From the NCBI GenBank assembly GCA_016718825.1, contig JADKCL010000025.1, forward strand, positions 1 through 64,000: a stretch of 64,000 bases of DNA. The letters run 5' to 3'. The position numbers and the translations under genes are program-made. Shown here piece after piece: positions 1-8,799 of this stretch (within the stretch, counting starts at the first letter, position 1; each line of letters opens with the position of its first letter). Origin of the DNA: Bacteroidota bacterium (GTDB lineage Bacteria; Bacteroidota; Bacteroidia; J057; JADKCL01). The notes under the pieces are model-generated. The model was not told the DNA's origin and ran no database searches. It saw nothing but the letters and a program-made list of their open reading frames with translations.

Positions 1-1661
1 AGCTCCACTTTCCAGCCCTCTGGCTTGGAATGCCCATTTGCCTTTAAGAAAGCTTCCATTTGATCGACGATTGGCTTTGTGGGATCATGGTAACCATCGT
101 CAAAATCGGCAGTTTTGGTGCCTCGATATTCCCTTGAAAACAACTTGGCAAGCATCTCAGCCGGCATCAGATCTTCAAATTCAGAGTCCTTGAGACTCGA
201 TACGGTATCAGCAGTGATCACGAGGTCCTTGTCATTCTTATAACTACCATCACGAAGGCTTTTGGCCATGTCCAGCCCTGCCTTGTCCCCATCCAGCAGC
301 ACGAAGGGCAGCTTTTCATCGACACCCGTGATGATGTTTTTGATGGCATTTACCCCTTTCACGCCGCCAGTGGGGATGAAAACCAGCTCTCTTCCATAAC
401 TGTATTTGCCAATCTTGCTCAGGAAGTTCTTGACGGCAATCATATACACCTGATCAGAAGGCCCTTCCACCAATACAGGCGTACAACCCAACAACAACGT
501 ATCGGAAACGGTGATGCCGATCGCCGTATGTACAGGGTAGATTGACTTTTCAGCCTCCTTGTTTCCTTCGCGCAGGTCATGAGAAACCTTGGTTTCCCCA
601 TTTTCAGCCACATACACCGCGACCACATCCCCAATGCGATCCGCATTCACCATGAAAGGGGAATGCGTCGAATAGAGCAATTGGTTCGTCTGGGACAACG
701 ACTCAAAAAACTTGATCAAGTCGTACTGCGCCATAGGGTGCAAAGTGAGACCAGGCTCATCAAGGAGGAGGATGCAATTGTTGTGGATGCCCTTGCTCTC
801 AACCAAGAAGACGATGAAGAAACTGAAAAACCATTGCAATCCTCTGCTTCGGTTTTCAAGTTCGATGTCCTCCGGTCGGACATTGTCGCTAACCCATATT
901 CGGAAGAAGTTGCCATCCGCCGCAAATCGAAAGCGGTAGTTCCCTTGTTTCCACCAATCCTTGAACGACTTGGTGAGGTTTGTCGAAGCCGAAGTGAGCA
1001 AAATATCGCGCTCCTGCTTTTTCTTTTGGTCGCTCTCGATCAGGTTCGGTTGCTGCGCATGGTTTCCCTCCCTTCCCATGTCAAGAATCTTCTGCGGATC
1101 TAACAGCAAGTAATCAAAGAGCACTTTCAACGTTCTGGATTTCGCACGTTGTCTTTCCGTCAAACTGGCAGTTTTCAATTGTGAAATATGCTTCACAGCA
1201 TCCGGCAAGAATATTTCAGAATCAAGATTGCCGTAGTCCGAATAATAAACGAATGAGGGTATCTCTGCCCAAATCGCCAATTTCTCCGCTTCGATACCTG
1301 AAACTCCTTCATGCGAATCACCGACCTCATGGGAATTGATTCGATAGTTGCCATTAAAAGATCTTTCCACGACAACTCGCGTAGAGCCATTGGCGTCTCC
1401 TGCTCTTTCAAATTCTGCCGTGATGAAAATCTGCCGCTGCCCTTCCGTCTCAAATCGAGAATATTCACTCCTTGGATAGTCAATCAAAGGCAGTATCGGC
1501 TCACCATTTGCTGGCTTCAGCTTTGACAATGCCACCAGCACATTCGTTTTGCCGGACTCATTTGTCCCCACCAAACAAGTGATATCACTCGCATTGATCC
1601 ATCCAGAATCCTGAATGGATCTAAACTTCGTAACCCGAAAACGTATCAGTTTTGCTTTCAT
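1..1661 (-). CDS. OLD-family ATP-dependent nuclease (AAA ATPase + TOPRIM), 3' end outside window
   Basis: An open frame runs from an ATG at 1661 to the window edge (553 codons, no stop). Residues 32-39 form a Walker A motif (GTNESGKT), a Walker B (ILLLDEPG) lies near residue 301, and a signature-like SRGLQWF precedes it. The second half has TOPRIM motifs: VEGPSD around E399 and DGD at 457-459. ATPase plus TOPRIM in one chain is the architecture of OLD nucleases, including GajA of the Gabija anti-phage system; this is family knowledge. It lies 125 bp downstream of the toxin/immunity pair with no clear promoter, so it may share that transcript. Whether a UvrD-type partner (as in Gabija) follows cannot be seen. 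Other possibilities are a stand-alone class 1 OLD nuclease or a housekeeping ATPase. The family call is firm; the defence role is inference. Confidence 0.85.
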   Translation of the reverse strand, partial: MKAKLIRFRVTKFRSIQDSGWINASDITCLVGTNESGKTNVLVALSKLKPANGEPILPLIDYPRSEYSRFETEGQRQIFITAEFERAGDANGSTRVVVERSFNGNYRINSHEVGDSHEGVSGIEAEKLAIWAEIPSFVYYSDYGNLDSEIFLPDAVKHISQLKTASLTERQRAKSRTLKVLFDYLLLDPQKILDMGREGNHAQQPNLIESDQKKKQERDILLTSASTNLTKSFKDWWKQGNYRFRFAADGNFFRIWVSDNVRPEDIELENRSRGLQWFFSFFIVFLVESKGIHNNCILLLDEPGLTLHPMAQYDLIKFFESLSQTNQLLYSTHSPFMVNADRIGDVVAVYVAENGETKVSHDLREGNKEAEKSIYPVHTAIGITVSDTLLLGCTPVLVEGPSDQVYMIAVKNFLSKIGKYSYGRELVFIPTGGVKGVNAIKNIITGVDEKLPFVLLDGDKAGLDMAKSLRDGSYKNDKDLVITADTVSSLKDSEFEDLMPAEMLAKLFSREYRGTKTADFDDGYHDPTKPIVDQMEAFLKANGHSKPEGWKVE

Positions 1662-1786
1662 ATTTCTGATTCAGTGGTGTCTACGATTATCGATTGGAAT
1701 TTCGGTTGAATCATCCAATGGTTGACTTGCAGGCCCATGGGAAGGCGTATTGGAGAGGGAGAAGCAAAATCCGTTGCTTCATAGAT

Positions 1787-2485
1787 TCAATTCCATGCGC
1801 GCCGAATCCAGCTTTCGGGCGCATCGATCAACTCATCCATGCCCTCTTCTTCAAAAAGTGATTGCATACCTTTGTCGGTAACAGCAGCATATTTGGTGTT
1901 TTCTGCGTAGGGATCGACGCCGAGTACCGTAGCAAGCCCGCCAATCGCCTCCTCCAAAATGGGATGATTCAACGCGGCAAGTGCAGGCTGCTCTTTGCCA
2001 AGTAGATCGTAGTCAAGATAGACATCGCAATCGACAACTAGCGTAAATGCAAGAATACCAGCACACAACACCCTGACAGAGGCAAGTCCATCGACGACGA
2101 CTTCATGGTCTGGAAATTTGACATGTGTTTGCCCTTCCATCACGGCAAATACGGGAAACCAAAGTCCTTCCTTTTCGGGAAGAGAAAAGACCGTTTGCCC
2201 ATCGCCGTTCACATTCGCGTTGAGAAGCAAGTCACTCGGAATAAGTCGTTGTAGGGCAATGAATTCCTGAGTTGCGTTGCTGCCGATTCGGCACCAACGC
2301 TCAACCCTCAAAGTTTCAAACTGGAAGAAGTTGCGCACAGACAACGCCGCTGCCACAATAACTACTTTTTGTCGCCACTCCTCAAGTCCTTGCAGCGAAT
2401 ATTCAAGGGGTGTTTGAAGATTGAGCTCGTAGTTCCATTCCCCAACACCATCACTCCCGTCGTTGTACCGTTTGAGCTGTATCAT
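1787..2485 (-). CDS. Putative immunity protein for the upstream DUF4157 toxin
   Basis: This is a 232-residue soluble acidic protein with no signal peptide, membrane segment or motif I recognise. Its ATG overlaps the stop of the 839-residue DUF4157 toxin gene by four bases (ATGA), so the two are translationally coupled. A small unrelated soluble protein directly behind the variable C-terminus of a polymorphic toxin is the classic position of an immunity gene, and that context is the only reason for the call. The C-terminal third is rich in Glu/Asp, which would suit binding to the basic toxin tail; this is inference. It could equally be an accessory or chaperone protein. The gene itself is well supported by length and coupling. 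Confidence 0.6.
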   Translation of the reverse strand: MIQLKRYNDGSDGVGEWNYELNLQTPLEYSLQGLEEWRQKVVIVAAALSVRNFFQFETLRVERWCRIGSNATQEFIALQRLIPSDLLLNANVNGDGQTVFSLPEKEGLWFPVFAVMEGQTHVKFPDHEVVVDGLASVRVLCAGILAFTLVVDCDVYLDYDLLGKEQPALAALNHPILEEAIGGLATVLGVDPYAENTKYAAVTDKGMQSLFEEEGMDELIDAPESWIRRAWN

Positions 2486-5001
2486 TTGATTTGGAATATA
2501 CCGCCGTCTGCAAACTTAATTCTTATCTCCGTATCTGGAAAGGTTTGATGAATCGATTCTATTCCAACATTTCTGTTTTCAAGCATGAAGTCAGAGTAGT
2601 TTCCATTCTTCACTTGAATATCGACTAATTTTCTAAACCCTTTGGGAGCATTTACCAATTGGCTGCATCCTTTTGTTACATTGGACGCCACACCTTTGTT
2701 GTTTTGAACAAACTTAAGCTGCACCACGATGGAATTGGATTCCGTATTGACAATTCCAATTTTGGGTTCGGCGCCAATGTCCGCGTCAAAGCCAAACTTG
2801 TCAGTGGATCGCTCGAAAAATATTTCGTCGTATCCTTGTTTGATCAGTTCGTCTGCACCGTCCAACGTTTGCACCGTTTTTGCGACGAGGTCAGGTTCTA
2901 CTTTGGGTCCTTGTTTGAATGTAGAAAGCACTTTATCAAATCCTTCAAAATCAGCGTATCTTCCATTCACAATCCGGTTCAATAAGTCTTCGCCACCTGG
3001 ATGCTTTTTGAATTGCGCAATGATTTTTTGGATGTCCTCACCTTTCATTTTGAGGCGTTTACATAGAGCAGTTAAGTCTGCTTCCGCCTGTGCGGAAAGG
3101 CCCGTTTTTGTATAATCAACTACATGCTTGGGCTCCTCAGTAGTTTTTGGTCCTTCTTCTATCGGTTCGGTCGTTTTGTCTTTTTCCCTATTCCTCAACC
3201 TGCCCTTTTTGTTTTCATTGGCTTTCTTGGGCCGATACCGCCTCTTACCACGCGTTTTCAACGGTGGACGCTTGAACATTCCCTTGACCTTGCCTACGAT
3301 AGCTTTGGCGAATTTTACGGCCGCAGCCGCTATCAGCACCATCACCAAGAGCAAGGACAGGGTCAAAATACCGGATGCGATATTTTCATAGTACAATTCG
3401 TTCTCAAGTGCCTTGGTTTCATCCGTTTCAGCATCTTCCAAGCTATGGAGACCTGCCCGGCTAGTTGCAATGATCGTTAACTCGCAAGCCGCAGTGCTTA
3501 ATAATACACCAAGTCCGATTGCGCCAGCCAACTCGAAGCCTGCCCAAGCTCCACCAGCCGTGCCAAGCGGCCCGCCAAGGGTGCCGATGATTGCGCCACC
3601 TGCTACCATGGCAACTGTTAGCCAGCCCATCAAACGTCCAAGAATTGCATTGAGCTTTGCCCAAACCTGTGTGATTGCTTCACCAAATTTCGAGAACCGT
3701 AAATGCCATAGATGGCCACCTGCTACCAAAATTTGTTCGCCAATTCCTTGGATATCGGCCCAAACGCCCGGGATGGGCCATATCAGTTCCCAAAGACCTT
3801 CTACAATGGCATCCCACCAATTGGCGGCCATCGACTCCAACATCGGTTGGAGATAGGACATTACGCCATCCCAGTGGCTTTCAGGGACCCCTTGTTCTTC
3901 CAGCTTCTCCTTGGCTTTTGCTTCTACAGCGTCAATCCTCGTTTGCATCCAGCTACGAATGGCCTCGATGACCTCCTTACCTTTTTCGGCGATTTTGTCA
4001 AAGAAGTTCCAAACCTTGGAAATCATGTCCAAGGTTCCGCTTACCGCTTTCGGAATAAGGGCTTTGAATGGGAAAAACAAGGCACTGCCCAGCGCACTTG
4101 CGATCGCCACCAAGGCCTCCGTCGTATTGTCGGGCAAATCAAATCCCAATAGATCAGCCAAATTGTTGATGCCACCCCATGCTGCGCCAGCGACTGTCTT
4201 TGCGGCATTTCCAACAAAATTGCCAACTGCCCCCAAGGCCTTGTTGGCGACTTTGGCTACGCCTCCGATGGCTTTGCCAGCAAAGTCAGCAACACCCGCG
4301 ACCGCTTTTTTCCCCCAGTCCCAAGCATTGGAAAAGATATTCCGCTGCATGACTTTCTTACCAACCCGCAAAGACACATTTCCAGCCTTTTGAAGGCCAT
4401 CCATTTTGCGCTCAGCCTCTTTGCTTTTTCCGGCGATGTTGTTTTCTGCCGCCTTCGCCCCAAGGCTTGCTGCCTCAGACTCGAGTCCATGATCATCATT
4501 GAGCGGCATGCCGTTGACCTCACTCGATGCCTGTACGCGGCCCTCGCGCTGTTGAACGATATGCGCCAATTCGTGCCCAATCAGCGCACGGCCTTCCGCA
4601 CTTGCAGGATTGTAAAATCCTGGCGCAAAATGCAGTGTATCTCCTGCTGCAAATGCTTCAGCCCCACTCGCCAAGGCCTCCTGCGAATCTCGGACGATTT
4701 GAACTGTTGAGAAATCATGCCCAAGACTATCCTCCATTTGCAATCGCAGTTCCTTCGGAAGTCCATTGGGGCTTTCATCAGGCGGCGCAGACGCCGACTC
4801 CTGTTCCTTTAGAAACGAATTTTCTGCAAATTCCTCAGATTCGTCAGACGCACCAGAATCGTTGGGAGGAGAGACCGGCGATGCAGTCAATGCAAACGGG
4901 GGAGGTGTCATCACCTTCGTGATTTCGTGGTCCTCTTCGAAATGCCCGGTTTTACCTGAGCTATGCCTTTGACTGCGTTGATGCCTTTGGTCGCCTTCCA
5001 T
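2482..5001 (-). CDS. DUF4157 (eCIS-core) polymorphic toxin with membrane region and nuclease-like C-terminus
   Basis: The protein has 839 residues. Residues 1-80 are polar and disordered. Residues 80-155 are a DUF4157 domain with a zinc-peptidase-like HELAH at 143-147. Residues 220-330 are Gly/Ala-rich and amphipathic. Hydrophobic segments lie around 460-512 and 543-565. A basic linker (575-610) leads to a C-terminal domain (about 635-839) with an FDAD...VVQLK pattern (D739, D741, Q761, K763) that resembles a PD-(D/E)xK nuclease core. DUF4157 marks cargo of contractile injection systems and other secreted polymorphic toxins; that is established knowledge. There is no Sec signal. A promoter at 5028-5058 precedes the gene and a coupled immunity candidate follows. 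The nuclease assignment of the tail is inference from motif spacing. No contractile injection genes are visible, so the delivery route is unknown. Confidence 0.75.
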   Translation of the reverse strand: MEGDQRHQRSQRHSSGKTGHFEEDHEITKVMTPPPFALTASPVSPPNDSGASDESEEFAENSFLKEQESASAPPDESPNGLPKELRLQMEDSLGHDFSTVQIVRDSQEALASGAEAFAAGDTLHFAPGFYNPASAEGRALIGHELAHIVQQREGRVQASSEVNGMPLNDDHGLESEAASLGAKAAENNIAGKSKEAERKMDGLQKAGNVSLRVGKKVMQRNIFSNAWDWGKKAVAGVADFAGKAIGGVAKVANKALGAVGNFVGNAAKTVAGAAWGGINNLADLLGFDLPDNTTEALVAIASALGSALFFPFKALIPKAVSGTLDMISKVWNFFDKIAEKGKEVIEAIRSWMQTRIDAVEAKAKEKLEEQGVPESHWDGVMSYLQPMLESMAANWWDAIVEGLWELIWPIPGVWADIQGIGEQILVAGGHLWHLRFSKFGEAITQVWAKLNAILGRLMGWLTVAMVAGGAIIGTLGGPLGTAGGAWAGFELAGAIGLGVLLSTAACELTIIATSRAGLHSLEDAETDETKALENELYYENIASGILTLSLLLVMVLIAAAAVKFAKAIVGKVKGMFKRPPLKTRGKRRYRPKKANENKKGRLRNREKDKTTEPIEEGPKTTEEPKHVVDYTKTGLSAQAEADLTALCKRLKMKGEDIQKIIAQFKKHPGGEDLLNRIVNGRYADFEGFDKVLSTFKQGPKVEPDLVAKTVQTLDGADELIKQGYDEIFFERSTDKFGFDADIGAEPKIGIVNTESNSIVVQLKFVQNNKGVASNVTKGCSQLVNAPKGFRKLVDIQVKNGNYSDFMLENRNVGIESIHQTFPDTEIRIKFADGGIFQIK

Positions 5002-5027
5002 GAGCTAGAGAATGTGGTTAAGAGACT

Positions 5028-5058
5028 CAAATATAGACATTAAGAACTAAGAACCAAA
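5028..5058 (-). promoter_or_regulatory. Bacteroidota-type promoter for the DUF4157 toxin operon
   Basis: On the minus strand TTTG (5055-5058) is followed by 19 bases and TATATTTG (5028-5035), an exact match to the Bacteroidota -33/-7 consensus. It ends 27 bases before the ATG at 5001, which gives a short leader and supports that start. Confidence 0.7.
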
Positions 5059-5130
5059 TTGCGCATGACATTTTTTAGTGAATTTCAAGCAAATGTTGAA
5101 GGCGAACGCCCTGATGGATTTGTTGGAATA

Positions 5131-8022
5131 CTACCTCAACCTCCACCGAATCAAAAACAACTCCTCCTGCACCACCCGCTGCTCCAATTTCCCCGCCACA
5201 TCCGCAATCAGCGCATCACGCTCTTCATCGATTTGATCCTGCGTGGCAAACAACTCCCGCCGAAGGCGATTCCTTTCCTTTTCAAGTTCGCCCACACGCT
5301 TTTGCCCTTCGAGCTTTTCCTTCAGAGGCAACGAAGCCGTTGCAGCACGGCGCGCCTCTTTGATGCGTCGATCGACTTCCCTGATTTCAGCCTCCAACGT
5401 GCTTTTGCGGTCGTCTGCCCAGCTTTCGAGTTTGTTGACCTCCGCATCAAAAAACTTCGAATTCCGACCTTCAATCTTTTCCAAGAATTCTGCAACCTGA
5501 GGCGAGAGCACCGCTTCAAGGCGCGGACGAATGGCCTCTATCGCCTGCGCATCAACAGGTTCATCGGCCAAAACTTGCCCATTGACTTTCAACAGGCGCG
5601 CCGCATCCTCGGGTGGATAGACCTCCCCTGAATCGGTCATCACCGCAGTCAGCAGATAATCCTCCGTGAGTTCCATGGCTTCTACGGTGAGCCCTTTCAT
5701 CAGCAGCCATCCGCTGTTGCCTACCAAAGGTTCAATGGCGGCGATATTTCCTTCATAACCCGCATAGTCCAGCAACAAAGTCGCTGCCGGCGATGGTCTT
5801 TCCGTCGCCGCCGCGCGTACCCACCTCGCCAATGGATGCTCAGGCCGATACAAATGCGCCTCCTTGCTGCGCCTTGGCAATTCATACCGCCCCAACGGAA
5901 TGTCTGTCCGATCTGCTAAGCCAAGCGGCAGATCAAGCAGATTGAATCCCCCGTCGCGATCAAACTCCGCGAATCCAGCCAAGACGTGTTCCGTCACGGT
6001 CATCAATAACCGTTCGTGTTGTTTCAATGCCCCGCGCGAAGCCTCGTCCAAAGACTTCAGCTTCTCCCGAACCTCCTCGTCAAAATTTTCAATCAGACGG
6101 GTGCGTGTTTCACGCATTTCCTCGTTGATCTCGTCCCGCAATTCGGCTTGCAGTAGATCAAACTGTGCTTGGATGGCACTTGTCGTCCTACAAGTCCGAT
6201 AGATTTCAGCGATACGATTTTCAAAATCTACCCCCGACCCAATCGATCCTAGAATTTCGTCGCTCGCCCCAAACACCCCCTCAAACAGCTTGAACTTCTC
6301 ATCCAAGATCTTGTAAACCCGTTCATCGGCGGCATTTTCTGTATTGAGAAAGTTCAATACAACCACATCATGTGCTTGCCCATAGCGGTGGCAGCGACCG
6401 ATCCGCTGCTCGATCCGCTGTGGATTCCATGGGAGGTCATAGTTTACCACGAGTGAACAAAACTGTAAGTTGATGCCCTCGGCACCTGCCTCGGTGGCAA
6501 TCATGATCGTGGCTTCCTCTTTGAAATAATCCACGATGGCAGACCGCATATCTGCCGTGGGTGATCCTGTGACGCGATCCGTTCCCTTGTGACGCTGAAG
6601 CCAAGCATTGTAGATTTCCCTCGATCGTGGATCACTGTTGGTGCCATTGAACAGCACGATTTCCCCCGACGAGTAGGCATCAAGCGTAAGCAAGCGCACA
6701 AGGTAATCCTGTGTTTTGCGCGATTCAGTAAAAATGATTGCCTTGCGTGATGCTCCCAAATTGGTTGCCTTCTCGAATGCTTTCTCAAGTCCAGTCAGCA
6801 GCTTTTCTCCTTTGGCGTTTTTCGTGACGGATTCTGCGAGTGCCAGATAGCGTTCAAGGTCCTCCTTTTCCACCTGCATCGCAACGCGTTGCATAGCGCT
6901 CAGTGCAGGTGAAGTCTCATCTTCCCCTACTTCCCATTCCTCCTCAGCCTCCACAAGTCCATCGACATCAGCCTCGAAGGCCTGAATCATGTTGCCGCGT
7001 TTCTCTTGATCAAGGAGTGTGTTTGCCAGGCGATCAGCCATTGTACGCAAAGCACCTGCTATAGCAAATGTCGAGGATGCAAGGAGTTTTCTCAGGATTA
7101 GCGTGATCAAGGAACGCTGTCCACTTGGCAGGGCCTCCAAATTGGGCCGCGCCAGATATTCCGTCACCTCATTGTAAAGTTCTTGTTCCTTTTCGGCAGG
7201 TGTAAATCTCTCCACGATGGCCGTGCGCTTCGTATAAGGCACGTACTGCATCACCTGCTTGCGCAACGTCCGATGGCACACAGGTTGCAGCCTGCGCTTG
7301 AGATCGTGAAAGGGCTGATCCAGTTTCAGGTTGCCATACTGCTCTCTGAAACTCTTCAGGTTCCCAAACACATGTTCGTCGATGATGCTCACCAACCCAT
7401 ACAACTCCAACAACGAATTTTGCAACGGCGTAGCCGTCAACAGAATTTTCGGCGAATCTTTCAGGGCATCTTTGAGGGTATTGGCAATCTTGTTGTCCTT
7501 TTTATAGACATTCCGCAGACGGTGGGCTTCATCAATGACCACTAAATCCCACTGAATTTGAGCGATATCAGCTTCCTTATCCCGTGCAAAATGGTACGAA
7601 CAAATGACAATCTCGTCCTTGATCAGAAAGGGACGTCTGTTTCCAAGTGCAACCGCACCTTTGTAGCTTTTAGATTCCAGGATCACCGAAGGAAGGAAAA
7701 ACTTTTCCAACAACTCCTGATTCCACTGTTTCCGAAGGTTGGCAGGTGTAATGATCAAAATGCGCCGCTTTTTCTCCGCCCATTTCTGCGAAAGCACCAA
7801 TCCAGCTTCAATCGTTTTACCCAACCCAACCTCATCGGCCAAAATCGCACCCTTGCTCAAAGGAGATTTGAAAGCAAACAAAGCAGCATCCACCTGATGC
7901 GGATTCAGATCCACCTGCGCATTGGCCACAGCCCCGGCAAACTTCTCCGTGCTATCAATCGGATGCCGTTTCCCTAGTTCCCAAGCATAGTATTTGGCGT
8001 GATAGTCGGTGATCAGTGACAT
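5131..8022 (-). CDS. SNF2/RapA-like superfamily 2 helicase
   Basis: From the ATG at 8022 the protein has 963 residues. Motif I is DEVGLGKT (63-70), motif II is DEAH (164-167), motif III is LLTATP (about 194-199), and a motif VI of the QRIGRCHRYGQ type follows in the second RecA domain. The C-terminus (about 860-945) is a charged coiled coil. Such proteins are ATP-driven DNA translocases; relatives include RapA and the SNF2 subunits of phage-defence systems such as DISARM. The frame stays open to 8403, but a perfect promoter at 8058-8088 lies inside that extension, so 8022 is the likely start. No methylase or nuclease partner is adjacent. It stands alone between the Tc locus and the DUF4157 toxin, so a defence role is inference. 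Confidence 0.85.
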   Translation of the reverse strand: MSLITDYHAKYYAWELGKRHPIDSTEKFAGAVANAQVDLNPHQVDAALFAFKSPLSKGAILADEVGLGKTIEAGLVLSQKWAEKKRRILIITPANLRKQWNQELLEKFFLPSVILESKSYKGAVALGNRRPFLIKDEIVICSYHFARDKEADIAQIQWDLVVIDEAHRLRNVYKKDNKIANTLKDALKDSPKILLTATPLQNSLLELYGLVSIIDEHVFGNLKSFREQYGNLKLDQPFHDLKRRLQPVCHRTLRKQVMQYVPYTKRTAIVERFTPAEKEQELYNEVTEYLARPNLEALPSGQRSLITLILRKLLASSTFAIAGALRTMADRLANTLLDQEKRGNMIQAFEADVDGLVEAEEEWEVGEDETSPALSAMQRVAMQVEKEDLERYLALAESVTKNAKGEKLLTGLEKAFEKATNLGASRKAIIFTESRKTQDYLVRLLTLDAYSSGEIVLFNGTNSDPRSREIYNAWLQRHKGTDRVTGSPTADMRSAIVDYFKEEATIMIATEAGAEGINLQFCSLVVNYDLPWNPQRIEQRIGRCHRYGQAHDVVVLNFLNTENAADERVYKILDEKFKLFEGVFGASDEILGSIGSGVDFENRIAEIYRTCRTTSAIQAQFDLLQAELRDEINEEMRETRTRLIENFDEEVREKLKSLDEASRGALKQHERLLMTVTEHVLAGFAEFDRDGGFNLLDLPLGLADRTDIPLGRYELPRRSKEAHLYRPEHPLARWVRAAATERPSPAATLLLDYAGYEGNIAAIEPLVGNSGWLLMKGLTVEAMELTEDYLLTAVMTDSGEVYPPEDAARLLKVNGQVLADEPVDAQAIEAIRPRLEAVLSPQVAEFLEKIEGRNSKFFDAEVNKLESWADDRKSTLEAEIREVDRRIKEARRAATASLPLKEKLEGQKRVGELEKERNRLRRELFATQDQIDEERDALIADVAGKLEQRVVQEELFLIRWRLR

Positions 8023-8057
8023 TGTAGAAGGTAGCGAAGGGTTTTGATTCAATGAAC

Positions 8058-8088
8058 CAAATTTAGCAAAACCCTGCCAAACATCAAA
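8058..8088 (-). promoter_or_regulatory. Bacteroidota-type promoter for the SNF2 helicase gene
   Basis: On the minus strand TTTG (8085-8088), a 19-base spacer and TAAATTTG (8058-8065) match the consensus exactly. The box ends 36 bases before the ATG at 8022, which excludes the longer 1090-codon reading of the helicase frame. Confidence 0.75.
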
Positions 8089-8752
8089 CATGACATTTCC
8101 ACAGCCCCCAGCAACCTTCCCTGACAAGCTACCAACAAGATCCCAAACCGCCAACGATGATTGAATTTGGGCGCCCCCTGCATGAGGGTAAAAGCGCGAT
8201 CCCAACCATTTCGACTTCACCAGCGGAGTGATCGAGATTGCGTCGTCGGGCAATACGGAGGTCTTCGAGCCAAGCCCAGATTTCAGGTGAGTAGTACGCG
8301 AAGGTCTTACGAGCTGCCAAGCCATCAGCCTGCTTAAAGGGCGCGGTTCCGAGGTGCGGAGGAGTATGCAATAACCGTCGTCTGCCTCCTGGTACTCCTG
8401 CAATGGCTGTTTACAATGGGTGGCTAATCAATTTATTGACCGGTCACGGAGGTGCTAACTTCAGGACATGAAAGGTGGGCGCGCTTTTCATCACGCACCC
8501 TTCAATTGCTAAGAATTGTAAGCGAAGAGGGTGGCATCCCTGCCAAAAGGTAGCGAAAACTACCACCTTGTTCCACGACCAAACCAACTTGAAAAATACC
8601 TTTCTGCTAGTTTTGTAGGTGCAGAGTAGCTAGCGAACTAAAACCTGACTAAATCGCTAGTTGAGTGACTGGGAGAAAATATGGCGGGGTTGTACAATTC
8701 CAATAACCAAGCTAGTCAAAAACGCCTCAATCGCACGCTCAAAGACGATATA
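8089..8752. other. Gene-free stretch between helicase promoter and Tc operon end
   Basis: No convincing gene is seen on either strand. The helicase frame happens to stay open to 8403 but lies upstream of its promoter. A small hairpin (GGTAG, 6-base loop, CTACC) sits near 8551-8567. Nothing else was recognised. Confidence 0.5.
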
Positions 8753-8776
8753 CCCCACCCGCACGAGCGAGTGGGG
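8753..8776 (-). terminator. Hairpin after the Tc operon, possible terminator
   Basis: CCCCAC (8753-8758) pairs with GTGGGG (8771-8776), with a further short internal CG pairing, 24 bases beyond the TcA2 stop. There is no strong U-tract on the minus strand, so termination is uncertain. Confidence 0.4.
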
Positions 8777-8799
8777 CATACCAGATCCTTACATAGACA

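Noticed and set aside
8023..8403. N-terminal extension of the helicase frame
   Set aside because: A perfect promoter at 8058-8088 lies inside it, and the family similarity starts at the ATG at 8022.
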